A DNA stretch of 64,000 nt from Rhizobium mesosinicum (GTDB taxonomy: Bacteria; Pseudomonadota; Alphaproteobacteria; Rhizobiales; Rhizobiaceae). Of this stretch, positions 41,093 through 50,677 are shown piece after piece. The position numbers and the translations under genes are program-made. Below the pieces are notes generated by a model. The model was not told the DNA's origin, did no database searches, and worked only from the letters and a program-made list of their open reading frames with translations. Within the stretch, counting starts at the first letter, position 1. Every line of letters begins with the position of its first letter. Location of the stretch: the NCBI RefSeq assembly GCF_019511345.1, contig NZ_JAEUAK010000003.1, forward strand, positions 658,086 through 722,085. The letters run 5' to 3'.

Positions 41093-41764
41093 TCATTCGA
41101 CCGCGTTGGCCTGGCTGACTTCGGCGGCGGGCGCCTGGTCGGCAATATGCGGCAGAACCTGCACCGCGGTGCCAATCGGGCAGCGCTGGTAAAGATCGAT
41201 GGCGTCTTCGTTGAACATCCGGATGCAGCCACTGGAGGCATCCTTGCCGATGCTCCATGGCTCCAACGTGCCATGGAAGCGATATCCGGTATCGACGCCG
41301 TCACGCAAAAGGTACATGGCGCGGGGGCCGAGCGGATTCTTCGGCGAGCCTCCCGCCACGAATTCGGGCAGTTCGGGATGCCGCTTGCGCATCTCCGGCG
41401 GCGGCGTCCAGCGCGGCCACAGCGATTTGCTATCGATCGTGGCGCGGCCAAACCATTTGAAACCCTCGCGGCCGACGCCGACGCCGTAGCGAATGGCCGT
41501 CTTGTTCTCCATGATCAAATAGAGAAAATGATGCCGTGTATCGACAACAACGGTGCCGATCGGCTCGCTGCTGAAATATTTGACAACTTGGCGGTGCCAT
41601 TGCTTGTCGATCTTGGTGAAGTTTGTCGCTCTGAACGTCACGCCATTGTCGGCGGCGGTACCGGCAAAATAGGAAGCCGCCTGGCCAAAAGCCGGCTTTT
41701 GTACTGCGCCTGCGCCAAGTAACGCTAATCCACCAAGCAGAATATCCCTGCGGGTCCACACCAT
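41093..41764 (-). CDS. L,D-transpeptidase (YkuD family)
   Basis: This 223-residue enzyme starts with a Tat-like signal, MVWTRRDILLGGLALLG. The catalytic YkuD motif is HGTLEPWSIGKDASSGCIRMFN, with His164, Cys180 and Arg182. Such enzymes make 3-3 peptidoglycan crosslinks or attach proteins to the wall. Two polyproline/arginine stretches (PRWTPPPEMRKRHPELP) are typical of the alphaproteobacterial subgroup. The start at 41764 fits the signal sequence; longer frames lack one. It is followed by an OmpA-like lipoprotein, which may be a functional partner. Confidence 0.9.
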   Translation of the reverse strand: MVWTRRDILLGGLALLGAGAVQKPAFGQAASYFAGTAADNGVTFRATNFTKIDKQWHRQVVKYFSSEPIGTVVVDTRHHFLYLIMENKTAIRYGVGVGREGFKWFGRATIDSKSLWPRWTPPPEMRKRHPELPEFVAGGSPKNPLGPRAMYLLRDGVDTGYRFHGTLEPWSIGKDASSGCIRMFNEDAIDLYQRCPIGTAVQVLPHIADQAPAAEVSQANAVE

Positions 41765-42108
41765 CGGCCATATCCCCCTCAAAGCCAAGCAGCGTGGCGC
41801 CAGTAAATCAGATTTTTCACTTGCGACAACATAAAACTCTCCTCGTCCCCTAAAGCATGAGGTCGAGTTGCTAATGTCGTGGTCTGCGTTGCTCTGATCG
41901 CTACTCGGCAAGAACGGCGCCGCACCCGCACGCGGCACGTACGGCCGGTGCCTGTGAGCCCATTTGGAGTTCGTACTCGGCAATAATCAAAAACGGGAGC
42001 GCAGTTCTCTTCCTGTCTCGCCAAACCGCGTTCCAACCGGATCTTCCCGGTGTCGGGAGGACTGAGGCCGATAGCGGTCGCCCAAGAATCAAAGCCAGTT
42101 GCGGATCA
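41765..42108. other. Intergenic region without a recognised gene
   Basis: About 340 bp lie upstream of the L,D-transpeptidase gene. The minus-strand open frames at 41779-42036 and 41901-42191 overlap each other and give Arg-rich, low-complexity readings without ribosome sites. The transpeptidase promoter should be here, but no clear boxes were identified. Confidence 0.5.
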
Positions 42109-42282
42109 CTACCAAGCCGTCCGTGCGGTGCTGAGCGCGAACGTAAGGGAAGAGGTGACAAGGGCCACGTGAACCTTGAGCGAAACGGCACAGTTTCCCG
42201 GATAGGAGAGGTTGTGCTGGATTAGATGCTTGAGCAACTCGTCGGCATTGCGCTTTTCGGTCAGCGGAAATGTCACAGTCAT
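42109..42282 (-). CDS. Small protein of unknown function
   Basis: This 57-codon frame begins with ATG at 42282 and is preceded by a strong GGAGG box 7 bases upstream. The reading starts MTVTFPLTEKRNADELLKHL and continues with a charged then hydrophobic pattern (VALVTSSLTFALST). No known domain was recognised. The quality of the ribosome binding site and the balanced composition argue that it is translated. It is divergent from the FtsI-like gene. Confidence 0.5.
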   Translation of the reverse strand: MTVTFPLTEKRNADELLKHLIQHNLSYPGNCAVSLKVHVALVTSSLTFALSTARTAW

Positions 42283-42648
42283 ATGCGTTCCTCCGAGGAG
42301 CAAATTCGATCTTTGGAGGAATTTACGCTCGAGTTCTTTTGCGCTGCAACAAAAAAATTTAACTACAGAATTAAAATCGATTAGGTTCCGAGGCAGTTAT
42401 TTTAAAATCGTTTTTAAATCCTGCGGTGATCCCTTGTCCGGTCCGGTCGGAGCCGCTGCGACAAAATGCACTCGGTCGGATAAGATCTTGTTAATCATCC
42501 AGGTCGCAGATGGAGGGAAGTTTAAACGTTCTACCAGCGCCGCGAGAATATGTTCCGCCCTGTAGGGCTTTAAATCTGCATGCCCACTTGAGAGCCGATG
42601 CCGATGGCTGGGTTATGCGCTGGTGCGTTCTGTTCGCGGTGTGTGGCA
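42283..42648. promoter_or_regulatory. AT-rich divergent promoter region
   Basis: About 365 bp lie between the small minus-strand gene and the FtsI-like gene. The part around 42340-42420 is very A/T-rich with runs such as AAAAAAATTTAA and TTTTAAAATCG, atypical for this genome, and fits a promoter or nucleoid-protein site. No exact operator was defined. Confidence 0.5.
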
Positions 42649-44373
42649 ATGTCGATCATTCATAGTATCAGCGTCAGAAGCGGTCGATTGGTAAGGCTCA
42701 CCTTCGAATCCGCCCCCTTCATGCGGGCCGCTCGTAAGACCGCCGGAACGGCACGTCAGGCGAGAAGCCGCATCGTCACCCTCGCAGGCGTCCTCGGCAT
42801 CGTCTACGCCGGAATGTTCGGCAAGCTGATCTACTACGGCCTTGCCGGCGACATGACGACATCGAGCATTCCGCCCAATCCGATCATGGCTTCCCGGCCC
42901 GACATTCTCGATCGCAATGGCGAACTTCTTGCGACTGATATCCGCACGGTATCGATGTTTGCCGAACCGAGTCATATGGTCGATGTCGATGAAGCCGTTG
43001 AGAAGTTGACCCAGCTCTTCCCCGAACTTGACCGGAAGGCACTCTATCAGAAGCTATCGGACAAGCGTTCGCAATTCACCTGGCTGCGTCGCCAGCTGAC
43101 GCCGAAGCAGCAAAGCGAGGTTTTGGCTCTCGGTCTTCCCGCCATCGGCTTTCGCCCCGAGGTGAAGCGTTTCTATCCTGGCGGACGCACGGCGGCCCAC
43201 ATCCTGGGCTATGTCGATATCGACAACAAGGGCATGGCCGGCATGGAGAAGTATCTCGACATGCAGGGCCTTTCTGATCTGGAATCCACCGGTCTTGCAG
43301 TGCGCGAAAATCTGGAACCGGTGAGACTGTCGATCGACATCCGGGCACAGAATGTCGTTCATGACGTCGTCACTGACGCGATCACGACCTACAAGGGCAA
43401 GGCTGCTGGCGCCGTTATTCTCGACATCCATACCGGCGAAGTGCTCGCCATGGCGTCCGCTCCCGATTTCGATCCGAACGACCCGCAGGCGACCGGCAGC
43501 GAAGGCTGGCTGAACCGCATGTCGAACGGCACGTTCGAAATGGGCTCCACCTTCAAGACCTTCTCGATGGCATTGGCACTCGACAGCGGCACGGTGAAAC
43601 TTTCCGACAGTTTCGACGCGACCGGGCCGTTGCATTACGGCGGCTTCACCATCCATGACGACCGTGACGTGCCGCGCCGCTGGCTGACAATTCCGGAAAT
43701 CTTCCGTTATTCCTCCAATATCGGCACGGCGAGGATGATGGATCTGGTCGGCATGGATCGTCAGAAGGACTATCTGACGCGCTTTGGCCTCTTAACCAAA
43801 ATGCAGACCGAGTTGCCGGAGGTGAAGACGCCGACACAGCCGAAGGTCTGGAAGAAGATCAATTCGATCACGATCTCCTTCGGCCATGGCGTGGCGACCA
43901 CACCGTTGCAGACGGCTGTCGCCGGCGCCGCTCTCGTCGATGGCGGCGAGCTCATAGAGCCGACCTTCTTGCCGCGCTCGGCGGAAGAGGCGGCAAAAAC
44001 CGAGCAACAGATCGTCAAGAAAAGCACCAGCGATACGATCCGTTATCTCTTCAAGCTCAATGGCGAGCAGGGCTCCGGACGCACGGCCGACGTGCCGGGT
44101 TTCCATGTCGGCGGCAAGACAGGCACGGCAAACAAGGTCGTGAACGGCCATTATTCGCACACGCTGAGCTTCAACGCCTATCTCGCGGCTTTCCCGATCG
44201 ACGCGCCGAAATATGTTCTGCTGTCCTTCATCGACGAACCGCTGACCGGCCAACATGGACTTACTTTCGCGACGAATACGGCAGCACCGATGGTGCATGA
44301 CATCATCAGTCGCGTCGCTCCGATCCTGGGGGTCGAACCCGACTTCGGGCAGAACTTGCTGGCCTCGTATTGA
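42649..44373 (+). CDS. Penicillin-binding protein 2 / FtsI-like transpeptidase
   Basis: A class B PBP of about 574 residues. One N-terminal transmembrane helix at about 41-60 is followed by a PBP dimer domain and a transpeptidase domain with the three active-site motifs: S300-T-F-K303, S355-S-N357 and K490-T-G492. It resembles FtsI of rhizobia but stands outside any division gene cluster, so it is a paralog. The frame is open from 42598; the start at 42649 (MSIIHSISVRSG) matches the usual beginning of rhizobial FtsI proteins, but neither start has a clear ribosome site. It would crosslink septal or lateral wall in the periplasm. Confidence 0.88.
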   Translation: MSIIHSISVRSGRLVRLTFESAPFMRAARKTAGTARQARSRIVTLAGVLGIVYAGMFGKLIYYGLAGDMTTSSIPPNPIMASRPDILDRNGELLATDIRTVSMFAEPSHMVDVDEAVEKLTQLFPELDRKALYQKLSDKRSQFTWLRRQLTPKQQSEVLALGLPAIGFRPEVKRFYPGGRTAAHILGYVDIDNKGMAGMEKYLDMQGLSDLESTGLAVRENLEPVRLSIDIRAQNVVHDVVTDAITTYKGKAAGAVILDIHTGEVLAMASAPDFDPNDPQATGSEGWLNRMSNGTFEMGSTFKTFSMALALDSGTVKLSDSFDATGPLHYGGFTIHDDRDVPRRWLTIPEIFRYSSNIGTARMMDLVGMDRQKDYLTRFGLLTKMQTELPEVKTPTQPKVWKKINSITISFGHGVATTPLQTAVAGAALVDGGELIEPTFLPRSAEEAAKTEQQIVKKSTSDTIRYLFKLNGEQGSGRTADVPGFHVGGKTGTANKVVNGHYSHTLSFNAYLAAFPIDAPKYVLLSFIDEPLTGQHGLTFATNTAAPMVHDIISRVAPILGVEPDFGQNLLASY

Positions 44374-44386
44374 CGGTGGCAGCAAA

Positions 44387-44422
44387 AGCGTGTTGCGATC
44401 TTTTAAAGTCGCATGTCACGCT
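44387..44422 (+). terminator. Imperfect hairpin downstream of the FtsI-like gene
   Basis: AGCGTG (44387-44392) and TGCGA (44394-44398) pair with TCGCA (44409-44413) and CACGCT (44417-44422), leaving small bulges and a loop containing CTTTTAAAG. It begins 14 bases after the stop codon. It may end the transcript, or it may be a copy of a dispersed intergenic repeat; that could not be tested here. Confidence 0.5.
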
Positions 44423-44626
44423 GTAAATCGTAGTTTTCAGAACGTCGTTAGTGAAAAGCCGGTGTGCCCTCTTGCGCGATATGTTTAAACGCGGAACTCG
44501 ATGACAGAGGCAAGCGCGGTTGCCTTGACCATCCAGATGATCGCATGCCTTAGGGAGGCAATGCGTGCCTTACCCTTGAGTTGTTTGCGCTTCCATTTTC
44601 CTCCCGATTGGCCCCGCCCCTGCTGG

Positions 44627-45445
44627 TCAGGGCGAACGCGTGATCATTTCGGCCAGGATGCGAGCTGTCGCCGTATTCGGGAGGGCAAGATCGCGAACGC
44701 TGCTCATGTGGTTGGAGCCTTCCAGCTTCTCTTCGGAGACCGACAACCCTTGTTGGCGCAACATTGCCGCGAAGTCGTACGCCTGCCGGTGAAACGGTGG
44801 CGTTTCGTCAGCCCCCACGGCAATAACGACATGACAGGTTGGGTCGTAGACCTGCGTCATGGGCGAGAAATCGGCGACCTCTGCGTCGGTGATGCCGATT
44901 TCCGAACTTAAAAACGACGACTGCAGGGGTTTCAGATCATAGAGGCCGCCCAGTAGGAATGCTGCCGACACGCCCGAAAAAGCCACCCGTCGATGGAAGA
45001 GGAAGCTTGCGAGATGCGCACCGGCGGAATGGCCGCTGATAGTGACGCGCGACGGGTCGCCGCCGAAACTCGCAATATGTGTGTGGATCCATTGCCCGGC
45101 CCGGCGGACCTGATCGACAAGCACCTGCATCCTGACTGCCGGCATCAGGGCATAGTCGACGATAACGGCGATCGCGCCCGCCCCGGTGATCGTATCGGCG
45201 ACATAGGAATAGTCACGCTTGGAAAACATCCGCCAGTAGCCGCCGTGGATGAACATATGCACTGGCGCTCCTGCACATGCGCCTGCTGGAAAGAACAGGT
45301 CCAGGGTTTCGCCTGCCCCGCCTCCATAACAGATCTCCTGCATGCGAAGCCTTTGACGGATCGAAGCGCTCCTTTCCTTGATCTCCGCCACGATGGCGTC
45401 GAACTCCGGCACATGTCCGCGAATACGAAACGGATCGGTCTCCAA
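44627..45445 (-). CDS. Alpha/beta hydrolase, arylformamidase/carboxylesterase-like
   Basis: This 272-residue alpha/beta-hydrolase has the oxyanion HGGYWR motif at about residue 68 and the nucleophile elbow GHSAG in RVTISGHSAGAHLASFLF. A late SNHMS supplies the His, with an Asp near VGADETPPFH. The HGGYW form resembles kynurenine formamidase-like esterases. The start is a TTG at 45445 with an AGGAG box 7 bases upstream, 19 bases after the aldehyde dehydrogenase stop; longer frames lie within that gene. It is the last gene of a three-gene minus-strand operon. Confidence 0.82.
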   Translation of the reverse strand: METDPFRIRGHVPEFDAIVAEIKERSASIRQRLRMQEICYGGGAGETLDLFFPAGACAGAPVHMFIHGGYWRMFSKRDYSYVADTITGAGAIAVIVDYALMPAVRMQVLVDQVRRAGQWIHTHIASFGGDPSRVTISGHSAGAHLASFLFHRRVAFSGVSAAFLLGGLYDLKPLQSSFLSSEIGITDAEVADFSPMTQVYDPTCHVVIAVGADETPPFHRQAYDFAAMLRQQGLSVSEEKLEGSNHMSSVRDLALPNTATARILAEMITRSP

Positions 45446-45464
45446 AGATCTCTCCTCTAACGTG

Positions 45465-46952
45465 TCAGAAGCTCGTTGCGATATATTTGGCTTCCATGAA
45501 TTCGGCGATGCCGTGATGTTGCCCGCCCTCGCGGCCGAGACCACTCTGCTTGACGCCGCCGAAGGGCGCCGCCGGATCGGAAACCAGACCTCGGTTGAGC
45601 GCAATCATACCCGCTTCCAGAGCGGAAGAAACGCGCAGCCCGCGCGCTGCGTCGCGCGTGAAGACGTAGGCAGCAAGACCGTATTCCGTGTCGTTGGCCC
45701 GGGCGACGACCTCGTCCTCGGTCTCGAACCTGTAAATAGGCGCAACCGGTCCGAAGATTTCCTCGTGCGCCATCTCGACGCCCTCAGGCATGTCGACGAG
45801 AACTGTTGGCGGGTAAAAGTAACCCGGCCCAGCAGAGGCCTCGCCGCCACACATGACTCGCGCGCCCTTTGCCTTCGCGTCAGCAACCAGGCGATCAATC
45901 TTTTCCACAGCCTTTGGCGTGATCATTGGCCCGCATTCGGTCAGGGCATCAACGCCCGAGCCAACGGTGAGAGCTGCCATTCTCTTGGCCAGCCCCTCAG
46001 CGAAGGCCGCGTAGATTCCTGACTGGACGTAGAGGCGGTTTGCGGCAGTGCAGGCCTCGCCGGCATTGCGCATCTTGGCAACCATCGCGCCGTCGAGTGC
46101 TGCATCGAGATCGGCATCATCAAAGACGATGAACGGAGCGTTGCCGCCGAGTTCCATGGAACATGAAACGATCTGCTTGGCCGCTTCTGTAAGAAGGAGG
46201 CGACCGACGCCTGTCGAGCCCGTGAACGAGAGTTTTCTGACGCGCGGATCGGTGAGAATGGCGGCGCTGAGTTGGGCAGGCTCGCTTGTCGTCAGCACGT
46301 TGACGACGCCTGGCGGTACGCCGGCCTCCTCATAGATCGAGGCCAGTGCGTAGGCTGTCAGCGGGGTCTCGCTTGCCGGCTTCAGGATGACGGTGCAGCC
46401 AGCAGCGAGTGCCGGAGCGATCTTTCGCGTGGCCATTGCAGCCGGGAAATTCCATGGCGTGATCAGCAGGCAGATACCGATCGGCTGGTAATCGACAATG
46501 ATGCGGTTGCCCCCCGACGGAGCGATGCCGAATTCTCCCGTAATGCGGACGGCTTCTTCCGCATTCCAGCGGAAGAACTCGGCCGCATAAGCGACCTCGC
46601 CGCGGGCGTCCCGCAGTGCCTTGCCATTCTCCAGGGAGATCAAGGTGGCAAGCATTTCGGAACGCTCGATCATCAGTTCGAAACAGCGTCGCAAGATCTC
46701 CGAACGCTTGCGCGGCGGCGTCGACCGCCAGCCGGGCGCAGCCCGGGATGCGGCCTCGATGCTTGCCTGTGCATCCTCGACGGTGGCGTCTGCAACAGCC
46801 GCAAGAAGCGCCCCGGTCGAGGGGTCGGTCACGCCGATCTTGCGCCCGCTTTTCGATTGCCGCCAATTCCCGTCGATATAGAGGCCGCGGGCCGTGGCCT
46901 CAATGTCTGGCAGGTGGCTGTCGGCCTTTGGCATTTGCTGGGCAATAGTCAT
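45465..46952 (-). CDS. NAD(P)-dependent aldehyde dehydrogenase, succinate-semialdehyde type
   Basis: This 495-residue aldehyde dehydrogenase has catalytic Cys301 ([11 protein letters not shown]), general-base Glu267 (MELGGNAPF), the NAD site [11 protein letters not shown], and [33 protein letters not shown]. Sequence style is that of GabD (succinate-semialdehyde dehydrogenase), but substrate cannot be fixed from sequence. It follows an iron alcohol dehydrogenase by 15 bp, so it may oxidise the aldehyde made by that enzyme. Confidence 0.88.
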   Translation of the reverse strand: MTIAQQMPKADSHLPDIEATARGLYIDGNWRQSKSGRKIGVTDPSTGALLAAVADATVEDAQASIEAASRAAPGWRSTPPRKRSEILRRCFELMIERSEMLATLISLENGKALRDARGEVAYAAEFFRWNAEEAVRITGEFGIAPSGGNRIIVDYQPIGICLLITPWNFPAAMATRKIAPALAAGCTVILKPASETPLTAYALASIYEEAGVPPGVVNVLTTSEPAQLSAAILTDPRVRKLSFTGSTGVGRLLLTEAAKQIVSCSMELGGNAPFIVFDDADLDAALDGAMVAKMRNAGEACTAANRLYVQSGIYAAFAEGLAKRMAALTVGSGVDALTECGPMITPKAVEKIDRLVADAKAKGARVMCGGEASAGPGYFYPPTVLVDMPEGVEMAHEEIFGPVAPIYRFETEDEVVARANDTEYGLAAYVFTRDAARGLRVSSALEAGMIALNRGLVSDPAAPFGGVKQSGLGREGGQHHGIAEFMEAKYIATSF

Positions 46953-46967
46953 TTGGTCCTCGAATGT

Positions 46968-48194
46968 TTAGAGGGCAGCGGCGGCAAGATCGCCGTCATA
47001 GGCTGCACGAACGAGACGCTTCATGGCGTCGATGTCGAAAGGCCTCGGGTTGTTCTTGATCAATCTGTCGATGCTGAGTGCCTGTTCGGCAGTCCAGTCG
47101 AGCTTGTCGGCGGTAAGCCCGAGATCGGCGAGTGTCGGCGTGATGCCGATGGCTTGAAAGAGCCTGCGGATCTCCTCGATCGCCGCCTCCGCCATTTCCT
47201 GCTTCGTCCTACCTGTTGAATCCAGACCCAGCGCCTGGCCGATCTCGGCCATTTCGGTCATCGAGGCGGAGCGGTTGTAGTTCATGACGTAGGGCATCAT
47301 CGTTGCGACCCCGAGCCCGTGGGCCGTATGGGTCAATGCGCCTGCGGGGTACTGGATGGCGTGCGCCGCTGCAGTACCGGCCGTCCCGAATGCGCAGCCG
47401 GCGGCCAGCGCACCCATCATTACGTCGGCGCGCGCATCTTCGTTCGATCCCTCCTTGCAAGCCGTTTCCAGGCTGCGTCCCAGGAGCTTGATGGCGAGAA
47501 GCGCGAAATAGTCGGTAAGTTCACTTTTACCGATGAAAACGTGATTTTGGGGCAATAAGGGGTCGGCGCCGCGCCGCGCGGCCGTGAATGCCTCGATTGC
47601 ATGGGTCAGCGCGTCTGCGCCTGCGACAGCGGTCAGGCTGGGCGGACAGGACATCGTTAGATCAGGATCGCAGATGGCCGCTGCGGCGATGAGATAAGGG
47701 CTCGATATACCGACCTTCAACGTCCGGTCCGGATCGGAGATGACTGCAACCGGCGTCACCTCGGAGCCGGTTCCTGCGGTGGTCGGAACAGCGATGATTG
47801 GGATTGTCGGGCCGGGAACCTTGAACTCGCCATAGTAATCCGCAAGGCTTCCGCCATGGCTTAAGAGCAGGGCGGCGCATTTTGTCATGTCGAGGCAACT
47901 CCCCCCGCCTATCCCTATCACCATGTCGGGCGCGAAGCTCCGCGCCTCCTCAACGCACAGCGCCACCGTGTCGCGCGGCACATCCGGCAGGACCCGGTCA
48001 TGAACTAGTGTTTCGATCGATACGGCGTTCAATGCGGCCACAAGCTCGGCGAAAATGGAAGTCCCTGCGAAGCGTTCATCCGTGCAGATCAGCGCCCTTT
48101 GGCCAAGCCTCTTGGCGACGGAGGGCAGCGCAAAACGTTGGCCCTTGCCGAACAGGACTTCTTTCGGGAGCCGGATAGCCGCAAAGAGGGTCAT
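46968..48194 (-). CDS. Iron-containing alcohol dehydrogenase
   Basis: This 408-residue Fe-ADH family protein has the NAD-binding GIGGGSCLDMTKC (about 93-105), PTTAGTGSEVTPVAVI, ADALTHAIEAF with Asp/His metal ligands, and HGLGVATMMPYVMNYN with later ligands. The ATG at 48194 has AAAGG 9 bases upstream; the longer frame to 48284 is unsupported. It is the first gene of the operon that includes the aldehyde dehydrogenase and hydrolase, divergent from a GntR regulator. Confidence 0.9.
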   Translation of the reverse strand: MTLFAAIRLPKEVLFGKGQRFALPSVAKRLGQRALICTDERFAGTSIFAELVAALNAVSIETLVHDRVLPDVPRDTVALCVEEARSFAPDMVIGIGGGSCLDMTKCAALLLSHGGSLADYYGEFKVPGPTIPIIAVPTTAGTGSEVTPVAVISDPDRTLKVGISSPYLIAAAAICDPDLTMSCPPSLTAVAGADALTHAIEAFTAARRGADPLLPQNHVFIGKSELTDYFALLAIKLLGRSLETACKEGSNEDARADVMMGALAAGCAFGTAGTAAAHAIQYPAGALTHTAHGLGVATMMPYVMNYNRSASMTEMAEIGQALGLDSTGRTKQEMAEAAIEEIRRLFQAIGITPTLADLGLTADKLDWTAEQALSIDRLIKNNPRPFDIDAMKRLVRAAYDGDLAAAAL

Positions 48195-48312
48195 CGTGCT
48201 GGCCCTTTCATCAGTTGTGGGATGAAGAAAGACCTTGAGGAAGCGTCGCAAAATTGGCGCGCGATTTCTTTCCCGCTCGTGCAAATGACCCTCATGAAAC
48301 CTCCGATATAAA

Positions 48313-48324
48313 ATCCTATAGGAT
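48313..48324. promoter_or_regulatory. Palindromic operator candidate for the GntR regulator
   Basis: ATCCTATAGGAT at 48313-48324 is a perfect 12-base palindrome in the 208-bp region between the divergent alcohol dehydrogenase and GntR genes. FCD-type GntR proteins bind short palindromes of this size in such positions. It lies 119 bp upstream of the alcohol dehydrogenase start and 79 bp upstream of the GntR start, so one dimer could control both directions. Confidence 0.6.
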
Positions 48325-48402
48325 ATGGGATTGCATATCGCCGAGCATCGTGTTAGCGATTGTTCCTGTCAAGAGGCAAAAGAAATACAGGGCCGGAATA
48401 CG

Positions 48403-49086
48403 ATGATGCTCAATGCCACACCTGATCCGAGTGGGTTCATACAGCGCAGCAACAGTCTCGCAGACAGCGTCTACGAGGTCATTTTTGCGCAGCTGATGTC
48501 TCTGAAGATCGCTCCAGGCGCGCGCATCACCGTCGATAATCTCGTCAAGGAATTCAACGTATCCCAGACCCCGATCCGCGAAGCGCTCGGCCGCCTCGAG
48601 GGGGAAGGGCTTGTCGTCAAGACGCATCTGATCGGTTACAGCGCAGCCCCGCAGATCTCCCATCGACGCTTCGATGAGCTTTATCACTTGCGATTGCTTC
48701 TCGAGCCGGACGGTGCTGCGAGAGCGGCAAAGGCCATGGACGATGAAAAGCTCGCTATTCTCAGGGAGGCGGCCGGTGTCATGGGGCGCCGGGAGGGAGG
48801 CGATGAACGGCTACGCTATTCCACCTTCGCGCGGCAGGACGCCGTTTTCCATGACAGGATCATGGAATTTGCCGGCAACGAGCTCATTCGCCAAACCCTC
48901 AGCCATCAGCACACGCATTTTCACATCTTTCGACTGATGTTTCATTCCCGCGTCACCGAAGAGGCGCTGGACGAGCACGAGGCGCTTCTCTCCGCCTTTG
49001 CTGCAGGTGACCCATCGGCTGCAGAGAAGGCAATGAGAACCCATCTCGAACATTCACGGGACCGGCTCGTGCCGGCCTTCGACTAA
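48403..49086 (+). CDS. GntR family transcriptional regulator (FCD domain)
   Basis: This 227-residue regulator has a winged-helix HTH at about 15-80 (ITVDNLVKEFNVSQTPIREALGRLEGEGLV) and a C-terminal FCD helical domain that binds a metal and a ligand (RRFDELYHLRLLLEPDGA, DAVFHDRIMEFAGNE, DEHEALLSAFAAGD). Conserved Asp/His residues at metal positions are kept. The frame is open upstream to 48325, but that start abuts the palindrome; the ATG pair at 48403/48406 is more likely. The first ABC gene follows by 10 bp, so it is cotranscribed and probably senses the imported sugar. Confidence 0.87.
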   Translation: MMLNATPDPSGFIQRSNSLADSVYEVIFAQLMSLKIAPGARITVDNLVKEFNVSQTPIREALGRLEGEGLVVKTHLIGYSAAPQISHRRFDELYHLRLLLEPDGAARAAKAMDDEKLAILREAAGVMGRREGGDERLRYSTFARQDAVFHDRIMEFAGNELIRQTLSHQHTHFHIFRLMFHSRVTEEALDEHEALLSAFAAGDPSAAEKAMRTHLEHSRDRLVPAFD

Positions 49087-49096
49087 GAGGCGGGCA

Positions 49097-50677
49097 ATGT
49101 CGAGCGCCATGAGCATCGAGAGGGAGAGGAGGAGCGCGGTGTCCGAGACAGACGGCTTCGTCTCTCATCCGGTCCTTCGTGCAGAGGGCATATCGAAGCA
49201 GTACGGACCGGTCACCGTACTCTCGGACGTCACGCTCGATATCTTGCCCGGCGAAATCCACGCCATCATCGGTGAGAACGGCGCCGGCAAGTCGACATTC
49301 ATGCGGCTCCTTTCCGGTTACGCCGAGCCCACAGCAGGAGCGCTGTCGATGGGCGGCCGCAAAGTCGGCTTTTCAAAGCCTGAGCAGGCGCAGGAGTCGG
49401 GTATTGTCTTGGTGCACCAGGAAATCCTGCTTGCGGACGCCCTGACCGTCGCAGAAAATCTTTTCCTCGGCCGCGAACTGATGCGTCATGGCTTGGTCGA
49501 TGATCGGACGATGCGGCGTTTGGCCGTCGAAAAACTTCACGACCTTGGATGCCACGTGTCGCCAAACGCCCTGGTGCGTGACATCTCGCTTGCGGATCGC
49601 CAGCTCGTGCAGATCGCGCGCGCACTTCTCGACGACTACAAGCTCGTCATTTTCGATGAGCCGACCGCAGTCCTGACGGGTGAGGAGGTCGAGCGACTGC
49701 TTGCCATCATCCTGCAACTGAAGGGGCAAGGTGCTGCCGTGCTTTACATCAGCCATCGCCTCGACGAAGTCCAGCGGCTTGCCGACAAGGTGACGGTGCT
49801 CCGAGACGGCAAGATGGTCGGCACATATCCTGGCCATAGCCTGACGCAGATGGACATGGCGCGGCTGATGGTCGGGCGCGATCTCGCCGCGCTTTATCCC
49901 GAGAAGACCGTAAAGCCAGCCCTGCAGGCGATGCTTGAAGTCCGGGATTTCGGCGTTCCCGGCTTCGCAAGCGACATCTCGTTTACCGCCCACAAAGGCG
50001 AGGTGCTCGGATTCGCCGGCATGATCGGTGCCGGCCGCACCGAGGTGTTCGAGGGCATCATGGGCCTGCGCCCTGCAACCGGAACCGTAAAATTGCAGGG
50101 CAGGGCGATTGATCTCAGGCGTCCCCGCGCAGCGATGGATGCCGGAATCGGCTACCTGACCGAGGATCGCAAAGGCAAGGGCCTGCTGCTGCAGGAGCGG
50201 CTTGCGCCGAACCTCACGCTGTCCGCCCTCGGGAAGTTTCATCCCGGCCTTCTGATGCGCCGCCGTCGTGAGCAGAGCGCGCTCGTCGAAGCCGTCGACA
50301 CCTACGACATCCGCCTGAAAAGTTACGTGGTCAAGGCGGGCCAGCTCTCCGGTGGCAACCAGCAGAAGCTTCTGCTCGCCAAGGTCCTTCTGACCAATCC
50401 TTCGGTCGTCGTCATCGACGAGCCGACACGCGGGATCGACATCGCGAACAAGGCCCAGATCTACGCCTTCATCGAGCGCCTGGTCGCAGAAGGCAGGACC
50501 TGCATCGTCATCTCGTCCGAAATGCAGGAGCTGATCGGGATCTGCGACCGGATTCTTGTGATGCGGGAGGGGCGCATCACAGGAGAGGTGACAGGCGACA
50601 GAATGACGGAACATGAGATTGCGCTTCTTGCCACCAGCGAGACGAAGGTTGCGGCGAAGCAGGGAGGAAGACAATGA
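49097..50677 (+). CDS. Ribose-type sugar ABC importer, ATP-binding protein
   Basis: This 526-residue double-cassette ATPase belongs to the CUT2 (RbsA/MglA) type. The first domain has Walker A GENGAGKST at 59-67 and VIFDEPTAVLTGEEV. The second carries the expected degenerate Walker A GMIGAGRTE and the signature LSGGNQQKLLLAKVLL, with VVIDEPTRGIDIANK. The first signature is DISLADRQLVQIA, a common RbsA variant. The gene has GAGG 6 bases before its ATG and overlaps the permease gene by ATGA. Confidence 0.93.
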   Translation: MSSAMSIERERRSAVSETDGFVSHPVLRAEGISKQYGPVTVLSDVTLDILPGEIHAIIGENGAGKSTFMRLLSGYAEPTAGALSMGGRKVGFSKPEQAQESGIVLVHQEILLADALTVAENLFLGRELMRHGLVDDRTMRRLAVEKLHDLGCHVSPNALVRDISLADRQLVQIARALLDDYKLVIFDEPTAVLTGEEVERLLAIILQLKGQGAAVLYISHRLDEVQRLADKVTVLRDGKMVGTYPGHSLTQMDMARLMVGRDLAALYPEKTVKPALQAMLEVRDFGVPGFASDISFTAHKGEVLGFAGMIGAGRTEVFEGIMGLRPATGTVKLQGRAIDLRRPRAAMDAGIGYLTEDRKGKGLLLQERLAPNLTLSALGKFHPGLLMRRRREQSALVEAVDTYDIRLKSYVVKAGQLSGGNQQKLLLAKVLLTNPSVVVIDEPTRGIDIANKAQIYAFIERLVAEGRTCIVISSEMQELIGICDRILVMREGRITGEVTGDRMTEHEIALLATSETKVAAKQGGRQ

